Both the position numbers and the translations under genes were made by a program. Below the pieces are notes generated by a model. That model saw only the letters and a list, made by a program, of their open reading frames with translations. It was not told where the DNA came from and did no database searches. A stretch of 63,392 bases of DNA from Shimia marina. GTDB taxonomy: Bacteria; Pseudomonadota; Alphaproteobacteria; Rhodobacterales; Rhodobacteraceae. Below, piece after piece: positions 53,399-63,337 of this stretch. The DNA is taken from positions 1-63,392 of the forward strand of contig NZ_CYPW01000011.1 of the NCBI RefSeq assembly GCF_001458175.1. Direction: 5' to 3'. Each line of letters begins with the position of its first letter. The first letter of the stretch is position 1.

Positions 53399-54720
53399 GC
53401 AGACTTCTTGTGACCCTGACCATGGCACTCCTAACGCTTGGCCCATGGCTTGCGCCTGCGCAGGCGCAAAATACGCCTCTGCGTATCGAGATCACGGATG
53501 GGGTGATTGAGCCTTTGCCCTATGCGGTGCCGGAATTTGTGGCCGAAACGCAGGGCTCCAATCAGGTCGCCAAGGATATCAGCCGGGTGATTGCGGAAGA
53601 TTTGAACGGCACGGGGCTGTTTCGGGAGATACCTGCCAAGGCGCATATCTCTTCGATCACAAATTTTGGCAGTCCGGTACAATATGCCGACTGGAAAGCC
53701 ATCAATGCGCAGGCTCTGATCACCGGTGGCGTTGCGGTGCGTGGCAATGAGCTGGAAGTGAAATTCCGTGTTTATGACGTTTTTGCAGGCACAGAGCTGG
53801 GCAATGGGCTGCGCTTCAAAGGCACGGTCGATGGCTGGCGTCGGATGGCCCATAAAGTGGCAGATGCCGTTTATTCGCGGATCACGGGCGAGGGCGGCTA
53901 TTTTGACAGCCGCGTTGTCTATGTGGCGGAAACCGGCCCCAAGAACGACCGCAAAAAACGGCTTGCCGTGATGGATTATGATGGGGCCAATTTGCAGTAT
54001 CTGACCGACAGCAGCGCCATTGTGCTTGCGCCGCGGTTCTCCCCAACCGGGGACCGGGTGCTTTACACGAGTTATGAAACGGGCTTTCCGCAGGTCTATG
54101 TGCTGGATGTGGGATCGGTGCGGCGTAAGGTTCTGTCCAATGAAAGTGGCACCATGAGTTTTGCGCCACGGTTCTCGCCGGATGGTAAAAGTGTTGTGAT
54201 GTCGGTGACAGAGGCGGGCAATACGGATCTTTATCAGATGGATATTGGCAGTGGGCGACGGCAGCGTCTGACCTCGACACCGTCGATTGAAACCGCGCCA
54301 AGCTACAGCCCGGATGGCAGCAAGATTGTGTTTGAGAGCGATCGCTCCGGCACGCAGCAGCTCTATATCATGAACGCTGCGGGCGGAGAGGCGACGCGGA
54401 TCAGCTTTGGCAAAGGGCGCTATGGCACGCCGGTCTGGAGTCCGCGGGGGGATCTGATTGCCTTTACAAAACAACATAATGGGCGATTCCACATTGGCGT
54501 GATGCGCACTGATGGCAGCGAAGAGCGGCTGTTGACGGCCTCCTTCCTTGATGAGGGGCCGACATGGTCGCCCAATGGGCGGGTGATCATGTTCACGCGA
54601 GAAACGCGCGGCGCGGGCGGGGCGGCCACGCTTTATTCCGTGGATGTATCCGGGCGCAATCTGAAACCTGTGAAAATCTCTGGTGGTGGCTCAGACCCGA
54701 GTTGGTCTCCGCTTCAGTGA
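53395..54720 (+). CDS. tolB: TolB
   Basis: Periplasmic protein of 441 residues with a signal peptide (cleavage near '[13 protein letters not shown]'), an N-terminal alpha/beta domain (about 24-165) and a six-bladed beta-propeller seen as repeats of the type '[15 protein letters not shown]', '[14 protein letters not shown]', '[15 protein letters not shown]' and '[14 protein letters not shown]'. It switches between TolA and Pal. The new N-terminus after cleavage would serve as the TolA-binding box. Confidence 0.97.
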   Translation: MSRLLVTLTMALLTLGPWLAPAQAQNTPLRIEITDGVIEPLPYAVPEFVAETQGSNQVAKDISRVIAEDLNGTGLFREIPAKAHISSITNFGSPVQYADWKAINAQALITGGVAVRGNELEVKFRVYDVFAGTELGNGLRFKGTVDGWRRMAHKVADAVYSRITGEGGYFDSRVVYVAETGPKNDRKKRLAVMDYDGANLQYLTDSSAIVLAPRFSPTGDRVLYTSYETGFPQVYVLDVGSVRRKVLSNESGTMSFAPRFSPDGKSVVMSVTEAGNTDLYQMDIGSGRRQRLTSTPSIETAPSYSPDGSKIVFESDRSGTQQLYIMNAAGGEATRISFGKGRYGTPVWSPRGDLIAFTKQHNGRFHIGVMRTDGSEERLLTASFLDEGPTWSPNGRVIMFTRETRGAGGAATLYSVDVSGRNLKPVKISGGGSDPSWSPLQ

Positions 54721-54756
54721 TGCTGATCTGCAGGTCAGGGAAGGCAAAGTTTTCTT

Positions 54757-54788
54757 GTTGGGGCTCCTGTGATAAAAGGAGCCCCAAC
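54757..54788 (+). terminator. Hairpin between tolB and pal
   Basis: A perfect 12-bp stem (GTTGGGGCTCCT with AGGAGCCCCAAC) around GTGATAAA. No T run follows on this strand. It probably trims expression between tolB and the much more abundant lipoprotein Pal, or protects the mRNA. Confidence 0.6.
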
Positions 54789-54838
54789 AGGCACAAGGAC
54801 GTCAAAAAGACAGTCGGTTTGAGAGGCGAGGCAATTTC

Positions 54839-55351
54839 ATGAAGAAATGGACAACAGCGGCAGTTCTGAGCTGTGCGGTGGCGCTTGGCGCCTGTACGGA
54901 TGCAGATCGTTTTGGCACAGATAGCAGCTATGGCTCTGGCACCAATAGTGGCAGCGAGGGGCTGGGCAGCAGTGCGGATCCGAGTTCCATTGCGTATTTT
55001 CAGGAAGCGGTTGGTGATCGGGTGCTCTTTGCCGTGGATCAATCCACGCTGAGTGAAGAGGGCCGTCTTGTGGTTTTGGCGCAGGCCAATTGGTTGCTCG
55101 CCAATACGGATTACATCGCTGTGATCGAAGGCCATGCCGATGAACAGGGCACCCGCGAATACAACCTTGCGCTTGGCGCACGCCGTGCCAGCGCGGTGCA
55201 GGAGCTGTTGATTGCGCAGGGTGTTGCAGGCAATCGCATTCGCACGGTGAGCTTTGGTAAAGAGCGGCCACTTGAGGTGTGCTCTGAGGAGAGCTGTTAT
55301 GCCGAGAACCGCAGGGCGGTGACGGTGTTGACAGCCAATGTGACGGGATAA
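54839..55351 (+). CDS. pal: Peptidoglycan-associated lipoprotein Pal
   Basis: Outer-membrane lipoprotein of 170 residues. A lipobox 'LGAC' ends the signal peptide (Cys19), a Gly/Ser-rich linker follows, and the C-terminal OmpA-like domain (about 60-168) binds peptidoglycan through 'EGHADEQGTREYNLALGARR' (Asp and Arg of the diaminopimelate site). It anchors the outer membrane in the Tol-Pal system. Confidence 0.97.
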   Translation: MKKWTTAAVLSCAVALGACTDADRFGTDSSYGSGTNSGSEGLGSSADPSSIAYFQEAVGDRVLFAVDQSTLSEEGRLVVLAQANWLLANTDYIAVIEGHADEQGTREYNLALGARRASAVQELLIAQGVAGNRIRTVSFGKERPLEVCSEESCYAENRRAVTVLTANVTG

Positions 55352-55357
55352 GAGAAA

Positions 55358-56200
55358 ATGCGGGCGCAGGTTTTTGCAGGTCTGAGCGCTTTGGCGCTGG
55401 TGATGGCTCCGATCATGGGGCAGGCGCAGACGCGCGAGGAAACACTGGCAGATGTGCGCCAGCAACTTTCTGTTCTCTATGTGGAAATTCAAAAGCTGAA
55501 GCGTGAGTTGTCCACGACAGGGGCGCCGGGCACAGCGGTGGCCGGGGCCACGACGCTGGAACGGGTCGATGTGATCGAAAAGCAGCTTCAGGTGCTCACA
55601 GGGAAAACCGAACAGCTTCAGTATCGGGTGGAGCGCATTGTAGAGGATGGCACCAATCGGATCGGCGATCTTGAGTTCCGTCTTGTTGAGCTGGAGGGCG
55701 GCGACCTGAGCCAGCTGGCGGAAACGACCACGCTGGGCGGCGATGTAGCCGCGGTGCCCTCGCTGGCGGATGGGGCAACGGATGACGGCTCCGGTGACGG
55801 TGCGCCTGCCGAGCTTGCTGTGGGCGAGGAGACCGATTTTGGCCGTGCCATGACCGCGCTGGATGAAGGGGAATTTGGCGCAGCGGCAGATCAATTTGCC
55901 ACATTTGTGCAAACCTATCCCGGTAGCCCGCTTGAGGCGGAGGCGCATCTGCGGCGTGGTCAGGCCCTTGAGGGGCAGGCGGATATGACAGGTGCGGCCC
56001 GTGCGTTTCTGGAGGCTTACTCAGGGGCTCCGCTAGCAGGCACAGCGCCTGAATCGCTGTACCGTCTTGGCAAGTCGCTTGGCGTTCTGGGACAGGTCAA
56101 TGAAGCCTGCGTGACACTCAACGAAGTTGGTGTGCGCTTTCCAGGTGGGGCATTTGTGACGGAAGCACAGACGGAAATGGCCAGTCTGCAGTGTTCCTAA
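55358..56200 (+). CDS. cpoB: Cell division coordinator CpoB (YbgF)
   Basis: Periplasmic protein of 280 residues with a signal peptide ending near 'MGQA-QTREE', an N-terminal coiled coil for trimer formation (about 25-110), an acidic Gly/Asp-rich linker (about 125-155) and C-terminal TPR repeats (about 158-278: 'DEGEFGAAADQFATFVQTYP', 'AESLYRLGKSLGVLGQ'-like). It links Tol-Pal constriction to peptidoglycan synthesis. It starts 6 bp after pal and overlaps tilS by 10 bp. Confidence 0.94.
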   Translation: MRAQVFAGLSALALVMAPIMGQAQTREETLADVRQQLSVLYVEIQKLKRELSTTGAPGTAVAGATTLERVDVIEKQLQVLTGKTEQLQYRVERIVEDGTNRIGDLEFRLVELEGGDLSQLAETTTLGGDVAAVPSLADGATDDGSGDGAPAELAVGEETDFGRAMTALDEGEFGAAADQFATFVQTYPGSPLEAEAHLRRGQALEGQADMTGAARAFLEAYSGAPLAGTAPESLYRLGKSLGVLGQVNEACVTLNEVGVRFPGGAFVTEAQTEMASLQCS

Positions 56201-57399
56201 GTCCGCCTGAAGAGGCGTTACAGCATGCGCTAGACCACATTTTTGGCGCGAATCCTCCCGATGTGCTGGGCGTGGCCGTGAGCGGCGGGGGCGATTCTCT
56301 GGCATTGCTTGATATGTTGCGACGCTGGGGCGGCGCGCATCTGAAGGTGGTGAGCGTCAACCATGGCCTGCGGGCAGAGGCGGCAGAAGAGCTGGCCCTT
56401 GTGGCGGCCTATGCGGCGGATCATGGTCTGTCCCACGACAGTCTGACATGGGCCTGGGACGGTGTTGGCAATCTCCAACAGGCCGCGAGAGACGGGCGCC
56501 GCATAGCCATTGCTCAGTGGGCCAAAGAGCAGGGCATTTGCTGCGTCGCCTTGGGGCATACAAAAGACGATCAGGCGGAAACTTTCTTGATGCGTCTGGC
56601 GCGCGGGTCGGGTGTTGATGGTCTGGCGGCAATGGCGCCGCGCTATGAGCAGGCGGGGATCACATGGGTGCGCCCTCTGCTGGAGGTCGGGCGGGAGAGC
56701 CTGCGTGTATATCTTCGCGAGCAGTACATCACATGGGCCGATGATCCCAGCAATGAAGACCCTCGCTTTGATCGTGTGAAGGCGCGGCAGATGTTAAGCA
56801 CGCTTGGAACGCTCGGGCTGACAGTGGATCGATTGGTGCAGACCGCAGACCATATGGCGCGTGAAAAAGAGGTTGCGGGTTGGGCGTTGATCATGGCGCG
56901 AGACACCTGTGTGACCCATGATGCGGGGGACGTAATTTTGCGGCGCGCCATCGCAGATACTCTGCCAGCTGCGCTTCTGACCCGGTTGCTGGCAGAGAGT
57001 CTTTCAAAGGTGTCCGGTGCGGCATACCGGCCCCGGTTTCGTGCGGTGCAAGCCGCGATGCAGGCGGAGCGGCCTATGTCGTTGCATGGCTGTTTGATCC
57101 TGCCCGCTCCGACAGGACTCCGCATTACGCGGGAGTGGGCGGCCATCCAAAACCTACGCTGCTGCGTAACAGAGATATGGGATGGCAGATGGCAGATACA
57201 GCCGCCTGAGGGTGCGGATGTGGAAGGCCTGCATATTGGCGCGCTGTCCGCGCAGGGGCTGCGCCAAATGGAAGCGCCGCCAAGTCCTGGCCTACCGCGT
57301 CAAAGCTTGCTGTCCTCGCCTGCGGTCTGGTGTGGAGACACTTTGATTGCCGCCCCTCTGGCGGGGCTGAAAAATGGGTGGAAAGTAAGCTTGGTCTGA
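56191..57399 (+). CDS. tilS: tRNA(Ile)-lysidine synthase
   Basis: Modifies the wobble cytidine of tRNA-Ile(CAU) to lysidine so that it reads AUA codons; essential in most bacteria. The 402-residue protein has the N-type ATP pyrophosphatase loop as 'AVSGGGDSLALL' (about 28-39), then 'VNHGLRAEAAEEL', 'GHTKDDQAETFLMRLARGSG' and 'WADDPSNEDPRFDRV', all typical. The start is a GTG overlapping the cpoB stop region. The C-terminal part is divergent but of normal size. Confidence 0.95.
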   Translation: MFLSPPEEALQHALDHIFGANPPDVLGVAVSGGGDSLALLDMLRRWGGAHLKVVSVNHGLRAEAAEELALVAAYAADHGLSHDSLTWAWDGVGNLQQAARDGRRIAIAQWAKEQGICCVALGHTKDDQAETFLMRLARGSGVDGLAAMAPRYEQAGITWVRPLLEVGRESLRVYLREQYITWADDPSNEDPRFDRVKARQMLSTLGTLGLTVDRLVQTADHMAREKEVAGWALIMARDTCVTHDAGDVILRRAIADTLPAALLTRLLAESLSKVSGAAYRPRFRAVQAAMQAERPMSLHGCLILPAPTGLRITREWAAIQNLRCCVTEIWDGRWQIQPPEGADVEGLHIGALSAQGLRQMEAPPSPGLPRQSLLSSPAVWCGDTLIAAPLAGLKNGWKVSLV

Positions 57400-57421
57400 A
57401 AATCCGTGGCATTTGTCACAG

Positions 57422-57450
57422 CTTGCAAGAGAGAATGCCAAATACCGCAT
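57422..57450 (+). promoter_or_regulatory. Possible heat-shock (RpoH-type) promoter of ftsH
   Basis: CTTGCA (57422-57427) and CCGCAT (57445-57450) are 17 bp apart, about 80 bp before ftsH. This resembles the CTTG...C.CAT pattern of alphaproteobacterial sigma-32 promoters, and ftsH is often under that factor. Consensus match only. Confidence 0.3.
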
Positions 57451-57529
57451 TGATTACGCGTCAGCGATCTCTATTTAACTGTTTGCGCCTACGTGATAGG
57501 TCACAGGCGTTCTGAGAGGGAGACTTGCC

Positions 57530-59449
57530 TTGGGCAATGCAAGAAATGTAGCTTTTTGGGTCGTGCTGTTTTTGCTGATCCTAGCTCTGTTCAATCTGTT
57601 CAGCGGGGATGGATCGTCTCTGCAAAGCCGTGACGCCAGCTATTCCGACTTTGTTGCGTCGGTGGAAGCTGGCCAAGTTCAGAATGTGGTCATTGACGGT
57701 GAGAAACTGCGTTATGAAACGCAGGACGGCACGGCCAATACAACCATTCTGCCAGCGGATGCTGAAGTGACGAAACTGCTGACGGATCGCGGTATCAATG
57801 TGCGGGCGGAGAGCCAAGAGACCAACGGTTTTCAAGCCTTCCTGATCAGCCTGTTGCCTTTCCTGCTTTTGATCGGCGTTTGGGTTTATTTCATGAATCG
57901 CATGCAGGGCGGTGGCAAGGGCGGCGCAATGGGCTTTGGCAAGTCCAAGGCCAAGATGCTGACCGAAAAACATGGCCGCGTGACCTTCGACGACGTTGCA
58001 GGCATTGATGAGGCCAAGGAAGAACTCGAAGAGATCGTGGAATTCCTGCGCAACCCTCAGAAGTTTTCCCGCCTCGGCGGCAAAATCCCGAAAGGCGCGC
58101 TGCTTGTCGGCCCTCCCGGCACGGGTAAAACCCTTCTGGCGCGGGCGATTGCCGGTGAGGCTGGCGTGCCGTTCTTCACCATCTCCGGGTCTGACTTCGT
58201 TGAGATGTTTGTTGGTGTGGGTGCGAGTCGCGTGCGCGACATGTTTGAACAGGCGAAGAAAAACGCGCCTTGTATTGTGTTTATCGACGAGATTGATGCG
58301 GTCGGTCGTCACCGGGGTGCCGGTTATGGCGGTGGCAACGACGAACGTGAGCAGACCCTCAACCAGTTGCTGGTGGAGATGGACGGTTTTGAGGCCAATG
58401 AAGGTGTGATCATCCTCGCGGCTACCAACCGTCGCGACGTGCTTGACCCTGCGCTGCTGCGTCCGGGCCGGTTTGACCGCAACGTGACCGTGGGCAACCC
58501 GGACATCAAAGGTCGTGAGAAGATCTTGGGCGTGCATGCGCGCAAGACCCCGCTGGGCCCTGACGTAGACCTGCGCATTATTGCGCGTGGGACACCGGGC
58601 TTCTCTGGTGCGGATCTGGCCAACCTCGTGAACGAAGCCGCGCTGATGGCGGCGCGTGTGGGCCGTCGTTTTGTCACCATGGAGGATTTTGAATCCGCCA
58701 AAGATAAGGTGATGATGGGCGCGGAGCGCCGCTCGATGGTGCTGACGCAGGATCAGAAAGAGAAAACCGCCTATCACGAAGCGGGCCACGCTTTGGTTGG
58801 CTTGAAGCTTCCTGAATGTGACCCGGTTTATAAGGCAACCATCATTCCGCGCGGCGGCGCATTGGGGATGGTCGTTTCTCTGCCAGAGATGGACCGTCTG
58901 AACTGGCACAAGTCGGAATGTGAGCAGAAGCTGGCGATGACGATGGCAGGTAAGGCCGCAGAAATCATCAAATACGGTGATGATCATGTGTCCAACGGCC
59001 CGGCCGGTGACATTCAGCAGGCCAGCCAACTGGCGCGTGCGATGGTGATGCGCTGGGGCATGTCAGACAAAGTTGGCAATATCGACTATGCGGAAGCCCA
59101 TGAAGGTTATCAGGGCAACACCGGTGGTTTCTCTGTATCGGCCCATACCAAGGAGCTGATTGAAGAAGAGGTGAAACGCCTCATTCAGGACGGCTATGAT
59201 CAGGCGCACAAACTTCTGACTGACTATAATGAAGAATGGGAGCGTTTGGCGCAGGGGCTGCTTGAGTATGAGACCCTGACCGGTGATGAAATCAAACGCG
59301 TGATGGACGGAGATCCTCCCCACGCGGGCGATGACAGTGATGGTGGTGCGGATGAGGGCAATGCCCCAAGCGTAACGGCCATCCCCAAAACCAAGCCGCG
59401 CAGCAAACCCAGCGGCGACGGTGGTATGGAGCCTGAGCCGACAGCCTGA
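57530..59449 (+). CDS. ftsH: ATP-dependent zinc metalloprotease FtsH
   Basis: Hexameric inner-membrane AAA+ protease that degrades misassembled membrane proteins and short-lived regulators. In the 639-residue protein TM1 is at 7-24 and TM2 at about 103-121, enclosing a small periplasmic domain. Walker A 'GPPGTGKT' is 194-201, Walker B '[10 protein letters not shown]' 248-257, and the zinc motif HEAGH 416-420. The C-terminal tail is acidic then basic. The start is TTG at 57530, after GAGGGAG, giving the conserved 'MGNARN' N-terminus. Confidence 0.97.
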   Translation: MGNARNVAFWVVLFLLILALFNLFSGDGSSLQSRDASYSDFVASVEAGQVQNVVIDGEKLRYETQDGTANTTILPADAEVTKLLTDRGINVRAESQETNGFQAFLISLLPFLLLIGVWVYFMNRMQGGGKGGAMGFGKSKAKMLTEKHGRVTFDDVAGIDEAKEELEEIVEFLRNPQKFSRLGGKIPKGALLVGPPGTGKTLLARAIAGEAGVPFFTISGSDFVEMFVGVGASRVRDMFEQAKKNAPCIVFIDEIDAVGRHRGAGYGGGNDEREQTLNQLLVEMDGFEANEGVIILAATNRRDVLDPALLRPGRFDRNVTVGNPDIKGREKILGVHARKTPLGPDVDLRIIARGTPGFSGADLANLVNEAALMAARVGRRFVTMEDFESAKDKVMMGAERRSMVLTQDQKEKTAYHEAGHALVGLKLPECDPVYKATIIPRGGALGMVVSLPEMDRLNWHKSECEQKLAMTMAGKAAEIIKYGDDHVSNGPAGDIQQASQLARAMVMRWGMSDKVGNIDYAEAHEGYQGNTGGFSVSAHTKELIEEEVKRLIQDGYDQAHKLLTDYNEEWERLAQGLLEYETLTGDEIKRVMDGDPPHAGDDSDGGADEGNAPSVTAIPKTKPRSKPSGDGGMEPEPTA

Positions 59450-59466
59450 TGCTAAATGAGATGTAT

Positions 59467-59505
59467 AAAAGCCCCGGAGCGTGTGAGCGCTTCGGGGCTT
59501 TTCTT
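59467..59505 (+). terminator. Terminator of ftsH
   Basis: A 15-bp stem with one G-U pair (59467-59481 with 59488-59502), 6-nt loop and a T-rich tail TTTTCTTTTT. A strong intrinsic terminator with the A-run/T-run symmetry of a bidirectional one. Confidence 0.92.
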
Positions 59506-59607
59506 TTTGGGTTGTTCTGAAATTACGCCGCTATGGGACTCAAATTTATTGCCTGAGTTGTTTTGAGCTTTTAGGGTTTTAGAGAATTTAATTAAGGATC
59601 TTAAAAA

Positions 59608-60207
59608 ATGCCCGCGTTAAAACCCACATCCTACGCCGCCGAGGTGGTCTGGCTTGGACGGGTGGCAAACTCTGATCACAACTTGAGTGCGGATGCAGTC
59701 GAGGGACTGGATCTGACATTTGGCGGTGATGTGCTGGAGTTTCATTCTGGTGTGACCCGTCAATCCTGTGTCCGGGTGAAGGCGCTGTATGAAAGAGGCA
59801 CGGAAATCATGAACGTGCGGCAGCTTTCAGTCGTGTCTCAAGAGGAACTTGATCAGATCGCGGAAATCATGGGCGTTGATCAAGTTGATCCCGCAATGCT
59901 CGGCGCCTCTATTGTTGTGAGGGGCCTTCCGGATCTGACACATGTGCCGCCGAACTCCAGGCTGCAGGGACCGAGTGGTGCGACGATAACGATAGATATG
60001 GAAAATCGGCCCTGTGAATTCCCCGGGCGCGTGATTGAAGAGACCTATCCCGGGCTTGGTCATAAGTTCAAATCCGCAGCCAAAGGCCGGCGTGGCGTGA
60101 CGGCTTGGGTGGAATGTGCGGGGCGTTTGTCGGTGGGCGACTGCATGCGGCTGTTCATTCCGGATCAGCCGCGTTGGGCCCATATGGAATCGGTGCGCTC
60201 GCGGTAG
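59608..60207 (+). CDS. MOSC-domain protein
   Basis: A 199-residue protein of the MOSC (molybdenum cofactor sulfurase C-terminal) family, stand-alone form. Typical segments are 'HSGVTRQSCVRVKALYERG', 'RQLSVVSQEELDQIAEIMG', 'LGASIVVRGLPDLTHVPPNS' (about 98-117) and 'RPCEFPGRVIEE' with the conserved Cys. Such proteins may carry sulfur or molybdenum cofactor to enzymes; the exact role of this type is unknown. An AT-rich stretch (59530-59607) upstream should hold its promoter. Confidence 0.88.
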   Translation: MPALKPTSYAAEVVWLGRVANSDHNLSADAVEGLDLTFGGDVLEFHSGVTRQSCVRVKALYERGTEIMNVRQLSVVSQEELDQIAEIMGVDQVDPAMLGASIVVRGLPDLTHVPPNSRLQGPSGATITIDMENRPCEFPGRVIEETYPGLGHKFKSAAKGRRGVTAWVECAGRLSVGDCMRLFIPDQPRWAHMESVRSR

Positions 60208-60276
60208 AAGCACCGTCATTGGTTTTGATGCGGATTGTGACGTTGCGTTTCCAAAACGAAACTACGGCTGCATATG

Positions 60277-60352
60277 CCGACGCAAGAAGCGTCGGAAATG
60301 TCGGAAATGCATCTCGCCGGTTCTTCTGTCAGCGCTACAACAGGATGACAGA
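60277..60352 (+). promoter_or_regulatory. Structured leader before fhs
   Basis: Two hairpins lie in the 174-bp gap before fhs: CCGACGC-AAGAA-GCGTCGG (60277-60295) and TCTGTCA...TGACAGA (60325-60331 with 60346-60352). A direct repeat TCGGAAATG lies between them. They could be a weak terminator for the MOSC gene and a regulatory leader for fhs. I could not match a known folate riboswitch. Confidence 0.35.
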
Positions 60353-60381
60353 GCGTCAACTATTACCTGACAGGGACCGCC

Positions 60382-62058
60382 ATGACCTTCAAAACCGACA
60401 TCGAAATCGCCCGTGAGGCCAACAAAAAACCGATTCAGGAAATTGGTGCAAAGTTGGGTATCAGCACGGATGACCTGCTGCCTTATGGCCACGACAAAGC
60501 CAAAGTGAGCCAGGAGTTCATCAACTCCGTTCAAGACAAAGAAGATGGCAAACTGATTCTTGTGACTGCCATCAACCCAACCCCTGCGGGTGAGGGGAAG
60601 ACCACGACCACTGTTGGTCTGGGTGACGGCCTGAACAAGATCGGCAAAAACGCCATGATCTGTATCCGCGAAGCATCGCTGGGTCCAAACTTCGGCATGA
60701 AGGGCGGCGCAGCGGGCGGCGGCATGGCACAGGTTGTGCCTATGGAAGAAATGAACCTGCACTTCACAGGTGACTTCCACGCGATCACCTCTGCACACTC
60801 GCTGCTGTCGGCGATGATCGACAACCACATCTACTGGGGCAACGAGCAGGAAATCGACATCCGCCGCGTTGCATGGCGTCGTGTGGTCGACATGAACGAC
60901 CGCGCCCTGCGTCAGATCACAGCTTCCCTTGGTGGCGTGTCCAACGGCTTCCCACGTGAAACCGGCTTTGATATCACCGTGGCCTCCGAAGTGATGGCGA
61001 TCCTGTGTCTGGCCAACGATCTGGAAGATCTGGAAAAGCGTTTGGGTGACATCATTGTGGCTTACCGCCGCGACAAGACCCCGGTTTACTGCCGCGACAT
61101 CAAAGCAGAGGGCGCAATGACCGTTCTGCTGAAAGACGCGATGCAGCCGAACCTCGTGCAGACTCTGGAAAACAACCCGGCTTTCGTGCACGGCGGCCCA
61201 TTTGCCAACATCGCGCACGGCTGTAACTCTGTGATCGCAACCAAAACCGCGCTGAAAGTGGCGGACTACGTTGTGACCGAAGCAGGCTTTGGTGCTGACC
61301 TCGGCGCCGAAAAGTTCATGAACATCAAGTGCCGTAAAGCTGGCATCGCACCCTCCGCAGTGGTGCTGGTGGCAACTGTGCGTGCCATGAAGATGAACGG
61401 TGGCGTTGCGAAAGCGGATCTGGGCGCAGAAAACGTGGATGCAGTGGTAAACGGCTGTGCAAACCTTGGCCGTCACATTGAAAACGTGAAGTCCTTTGGT
61501 GTGCCGGTTGTTGTGGGCATCAACCACTTCGTGACTGACACCGACGCAGAAGTTCAGGCTGTGAAAGACTACTGTGCAGAGCACGGTGTTGAAGCGGTTT
61601 TGTCCCGCCACTGGGAGCTGGGCTCTGAAGGTTCCGCGCCTCTGGCAGAGAAAGTTGTGGAAATCGTTGAAGGTGGCTCCGCCAACTTTGCACCGATCTA
61701 TCCAGACGATATGCCTCTGTTTGAGAAGATCGAAACCGTTGCCAAGCGCATCTATCGTGCTGACGAAGTTCTGGCAGACAACAAGATCCGCAATCAGTTG
61801 AAAGAATGGGAAGCTGCGGGCTATGGTAACCTGCCGGTCTGCATGGCGAAGACACAGTATTCCTTCTCCACCGACCCATCGCTGCGCGGCGCGCCAACAG
61901 GCCACTCCGTGCCTGTGCGTGAGGTGCGCCTGTCCGCCGGTGCTGGCTTTATCGTGGTTGTCTGCGGTGAAATCATGACCATGCCAGGTCTGCCACGCAC
62001 CCCTGCGGCAGAGAGCATTCGTCTGAATGACGAAGGTCTGATCGAAGGTTTGTTCTGA
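60382..62058 (+). CDS. fhs: Formate-tetrahydrofolate ligase
   Basis: Cytoplasmic ATP-dependent enzyme that makes 10-formyl-tetrahydrofolate from formate, ATP and THF. The 558-residue protein shows the ATP loop '[10 protein letters not shown]' (about 67-76), '[20 protein letters not shown]' (about 94-113), '[18 protein letters not shown]' and '[19 protein letters not shown]'. Base and codon use are those of a highly expressed gene. With folD downstream it links formate to the C1 pool, which fits a marine roseobacter using methylated compounds. Confidence 0.98.
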   Translation: MTFKTDIEIAREANKKPIQEIGAKLGISTDDLLPYGHDKAKVSQEFINSVQDKEDGKLILVTAINPTPAGEGKTTTTVGLGDGLNKIGKNAMICIREASLGPNFGMKGGAAGGGMAQVVPMEEMNLHFTGDFHAITSAHSLLSAMIDNHIYWGNEQEIDIRRVAWRRVVDMNDRALRQITASLGGVSNGFPRETGFDITVASEVMAILCLANDLEDLEKRLGDIIVAYRRDKTPVYCRDIKAEGAMTVLLKDAMQPNLVQTLENNPAFVHGGPFANIAHGCNSVIATKTALKVADYVVTEAGFGADLGAEKFMNIKCRKAGIAPSAVVLVATVRAMKMNGGVAKADLGAENVDAVVNGCANLGRHIENVKSFGVPVVVGINHFVTDTDAEVQAVKDYCAEHGVEAVLSRHWELGSEGSAPLAEKVVEIVEGGSANFAPIYPDDMPLFEKIETVAKRIYRADEVLADNKIRNQLKEWEAAGYGNLPVCMAKTQYSFSTDPSLRGAPTGHSVPVREVRLSAGAGFIVVVCGEIMTMPGLPRTPAAESIRLNDEGLIEGLF

Positions 62059-62117
62059 CGCATTGCGATCCGGGCTTTGGCGGGGTAGGGCATGTTCATA
62101 ACTTGCGAGAGGATGAC

Positions 62118-62414
62118 ATGCTGAGCCCCGCTGATTGCCCTGATATGCAGACCCTGAGAGATCAAATTGATTTGCTGGACCGCGAGTTGGTCCAGCTGCT
62201 TGCCAAGCGGGCGACCTACATCGACCGGGCAATAGACATCAAACAAGAGGTTGGACTTCCTGCCTCTATCCCGGAGCGGGTTGAGGATGTGGTGACCAAG
62301 GTCCGGCAAAATGCGGACGAGGTGGCGCTCGATGCAGATTTGATCGAGACACTGTGGCGACAACTCATCGATTGGTCCATTGCCCGGGAAGCACAAATAA
62401 TCGACTTTGAATAG
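62118..62414 (+). CDS. Chorismate mutase (AroQ class, stand-alone)
   Basis: A 98-residue helical enzyme that rearranges chorismate to prephenate for Phe and Tyr synthesis. Active-site residues line up with E. coli AroQ: Arg14 (R11), Arg31 (R28), Lys42 (K39) and Arg54 (R51); the Gln88 position is Glu91, as in the yeast enzyme. ATG 62118 follows GAGAGG. It lies between fhs and folD and may be co-transcribed with them, although its pathway is unrelated. PchB-type isochorismate lyases share the fold, so that activity is not excluded. Confidence 0.88.
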   Translation: MLSPADCPDMQTLRDQIDLLDRELVQLLAKRATYIDRAIDIKQEVGLPASIPERVEDVVTKVRQNADEVALDADLIETLWRQLIDWSIAREAQIIDFE

Positions 62415-62430
62415 TGTAGTGGACACAAAT

Positions 62431-63324
62431 ATGCGGGCAGGCCTAATTGATGGCAAAGCAATTGCTGCGGAGATGCGAGCGGAGGTTCGTGCCGAAGCGG
62501 AGCTTCTGACCAAAGAAGGATGGGCGCCCAAGCTGGTGTCTATTTCTGTTGGCGACACAGCCGCTGCAGAACTCTATGTGCGCAACCAACAAAAACAGGC
62601 GGAAAACGCCGGTGTAGAATTTGAGGCGCGCAGCTATCCCAATGAAACCTCGCTGGAACAGTTGATCGGCATCCTGCAGGGGTTGAACGGCGATCCGCGT
62701 GTGAACGGGATCATCATTCAGCGGCCTCTGCCGGATCATATTCCGGTGAAAGTGCTGCAAAAGGCCGTACATCCTCTCAAGGATGTGGAAGGCATGCACC
62801 CGGCCACCATCGGCAATATTGTCTATAACGATCTGGCGCTTGGCCCCTGTACGGCCGTGGCCGCGGTGGAGATCCTCAAGACCCTGCCTTTGCAGATGGA
62901 AGGTTTGAACGTCACCGTGATTGGTCACAGCGAAATCGTGGGCAAGCCCATCGCCTTCTTGATGATGGGGCTGGGCGCGACGGTGACCGTGTGTCACCAC
63001 ATGACCCGCTCGGTCGCCATGCACAGCCGGGCCGCAGATGCGGTTTTTGTCGCGGTGGGCAAACCGGGGCTGGTGACTGGCGACATGATCAAGCCGGGGG
63101 CTGCTGTGATCGACATTGGGATCAACCGTGTGGAGACACCAGAGGGCGCGCGTACGGTTGGCGATGCGGATTTTGACAGCTGTGCCGAGGTGGCCGGTTG
63201 GATCACCCCTGTGCCGGGTGGTGTGGGGCCTGTGACGGTGGCCACATTGATGAAGAATGCCGTGATGGCAACACGGATGCAGATGGAACACTACCGGGAT
63301 GCCTATGCCCGGACCGAGGTTTGA
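62431..63324 (+). CDS. FolD paralogue with altered active site
   Basis: Methylene-THF dehydrogenase/cyclohydrolase family protein of 298 residues. The fold is complete ('NGIIIQRPLP', 'VIGHSEIVGKPIAFLMM', 'ITPVPGGVGPVTVATLM'). The active site is changed: where FolD has Y-x-x-x-K, this has 'YVRNQQKQAEN' with Gln53 in place of the catalytic Lys (human Lys56), and 'KDVEG' with Glu120 in place of Asp (human Asp125). Gln97 (human Gln100) is kept. The Lys is needed for cyclohydrolase action, so this copy may be dehydrogenase-only or have another role. The start is uncertain (ATG 62431 or GTG 62419; weak ribosome site). A second folD gene starts 13 bp after it. Confidence 0.85.
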   Translation: MRAGLIDGKAIAAEMRAEVRAEAELLTKEGWAPKLVSISVGDTAAAELYVRNQQKQAENAGVEFEARSYPNETSLEQLIGILQGLNGDPRVNGIIIQRPLPDHIPVKVLQKAVHPLKDVEGMHPATIGNIVYNDLALGPCTAVAAVEILKTLPLQMEGLNVTVIGHSEIVGKPIAFLMMGLGATVTVCHHMTRSVAMHSRAADAVFVAVGKPGLVTGDMIKPGAAVIDIGINRVETPEGARTVGDADFDSCAEVAGWITPVPGGVGPVTVATLMKNAVMATRMQMEHYRDAYARTEV

Positions 63325-63337
63325 GGGAGACAATCGG

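Noticed and set aside
60208..60381. Known THF riboswitch before fhs
   Set aside because: Hairpins are present but the conserved cores of the known folate riboswitch classes could not be matched.
60262..62232. 656-codon open frame antisense to fhs
   Set aside because: Complementary shadow of a highly biased gene; composition (His, Cys, Phe, Val rich) is non-protein-like and it crosses the boundaries of fhs.
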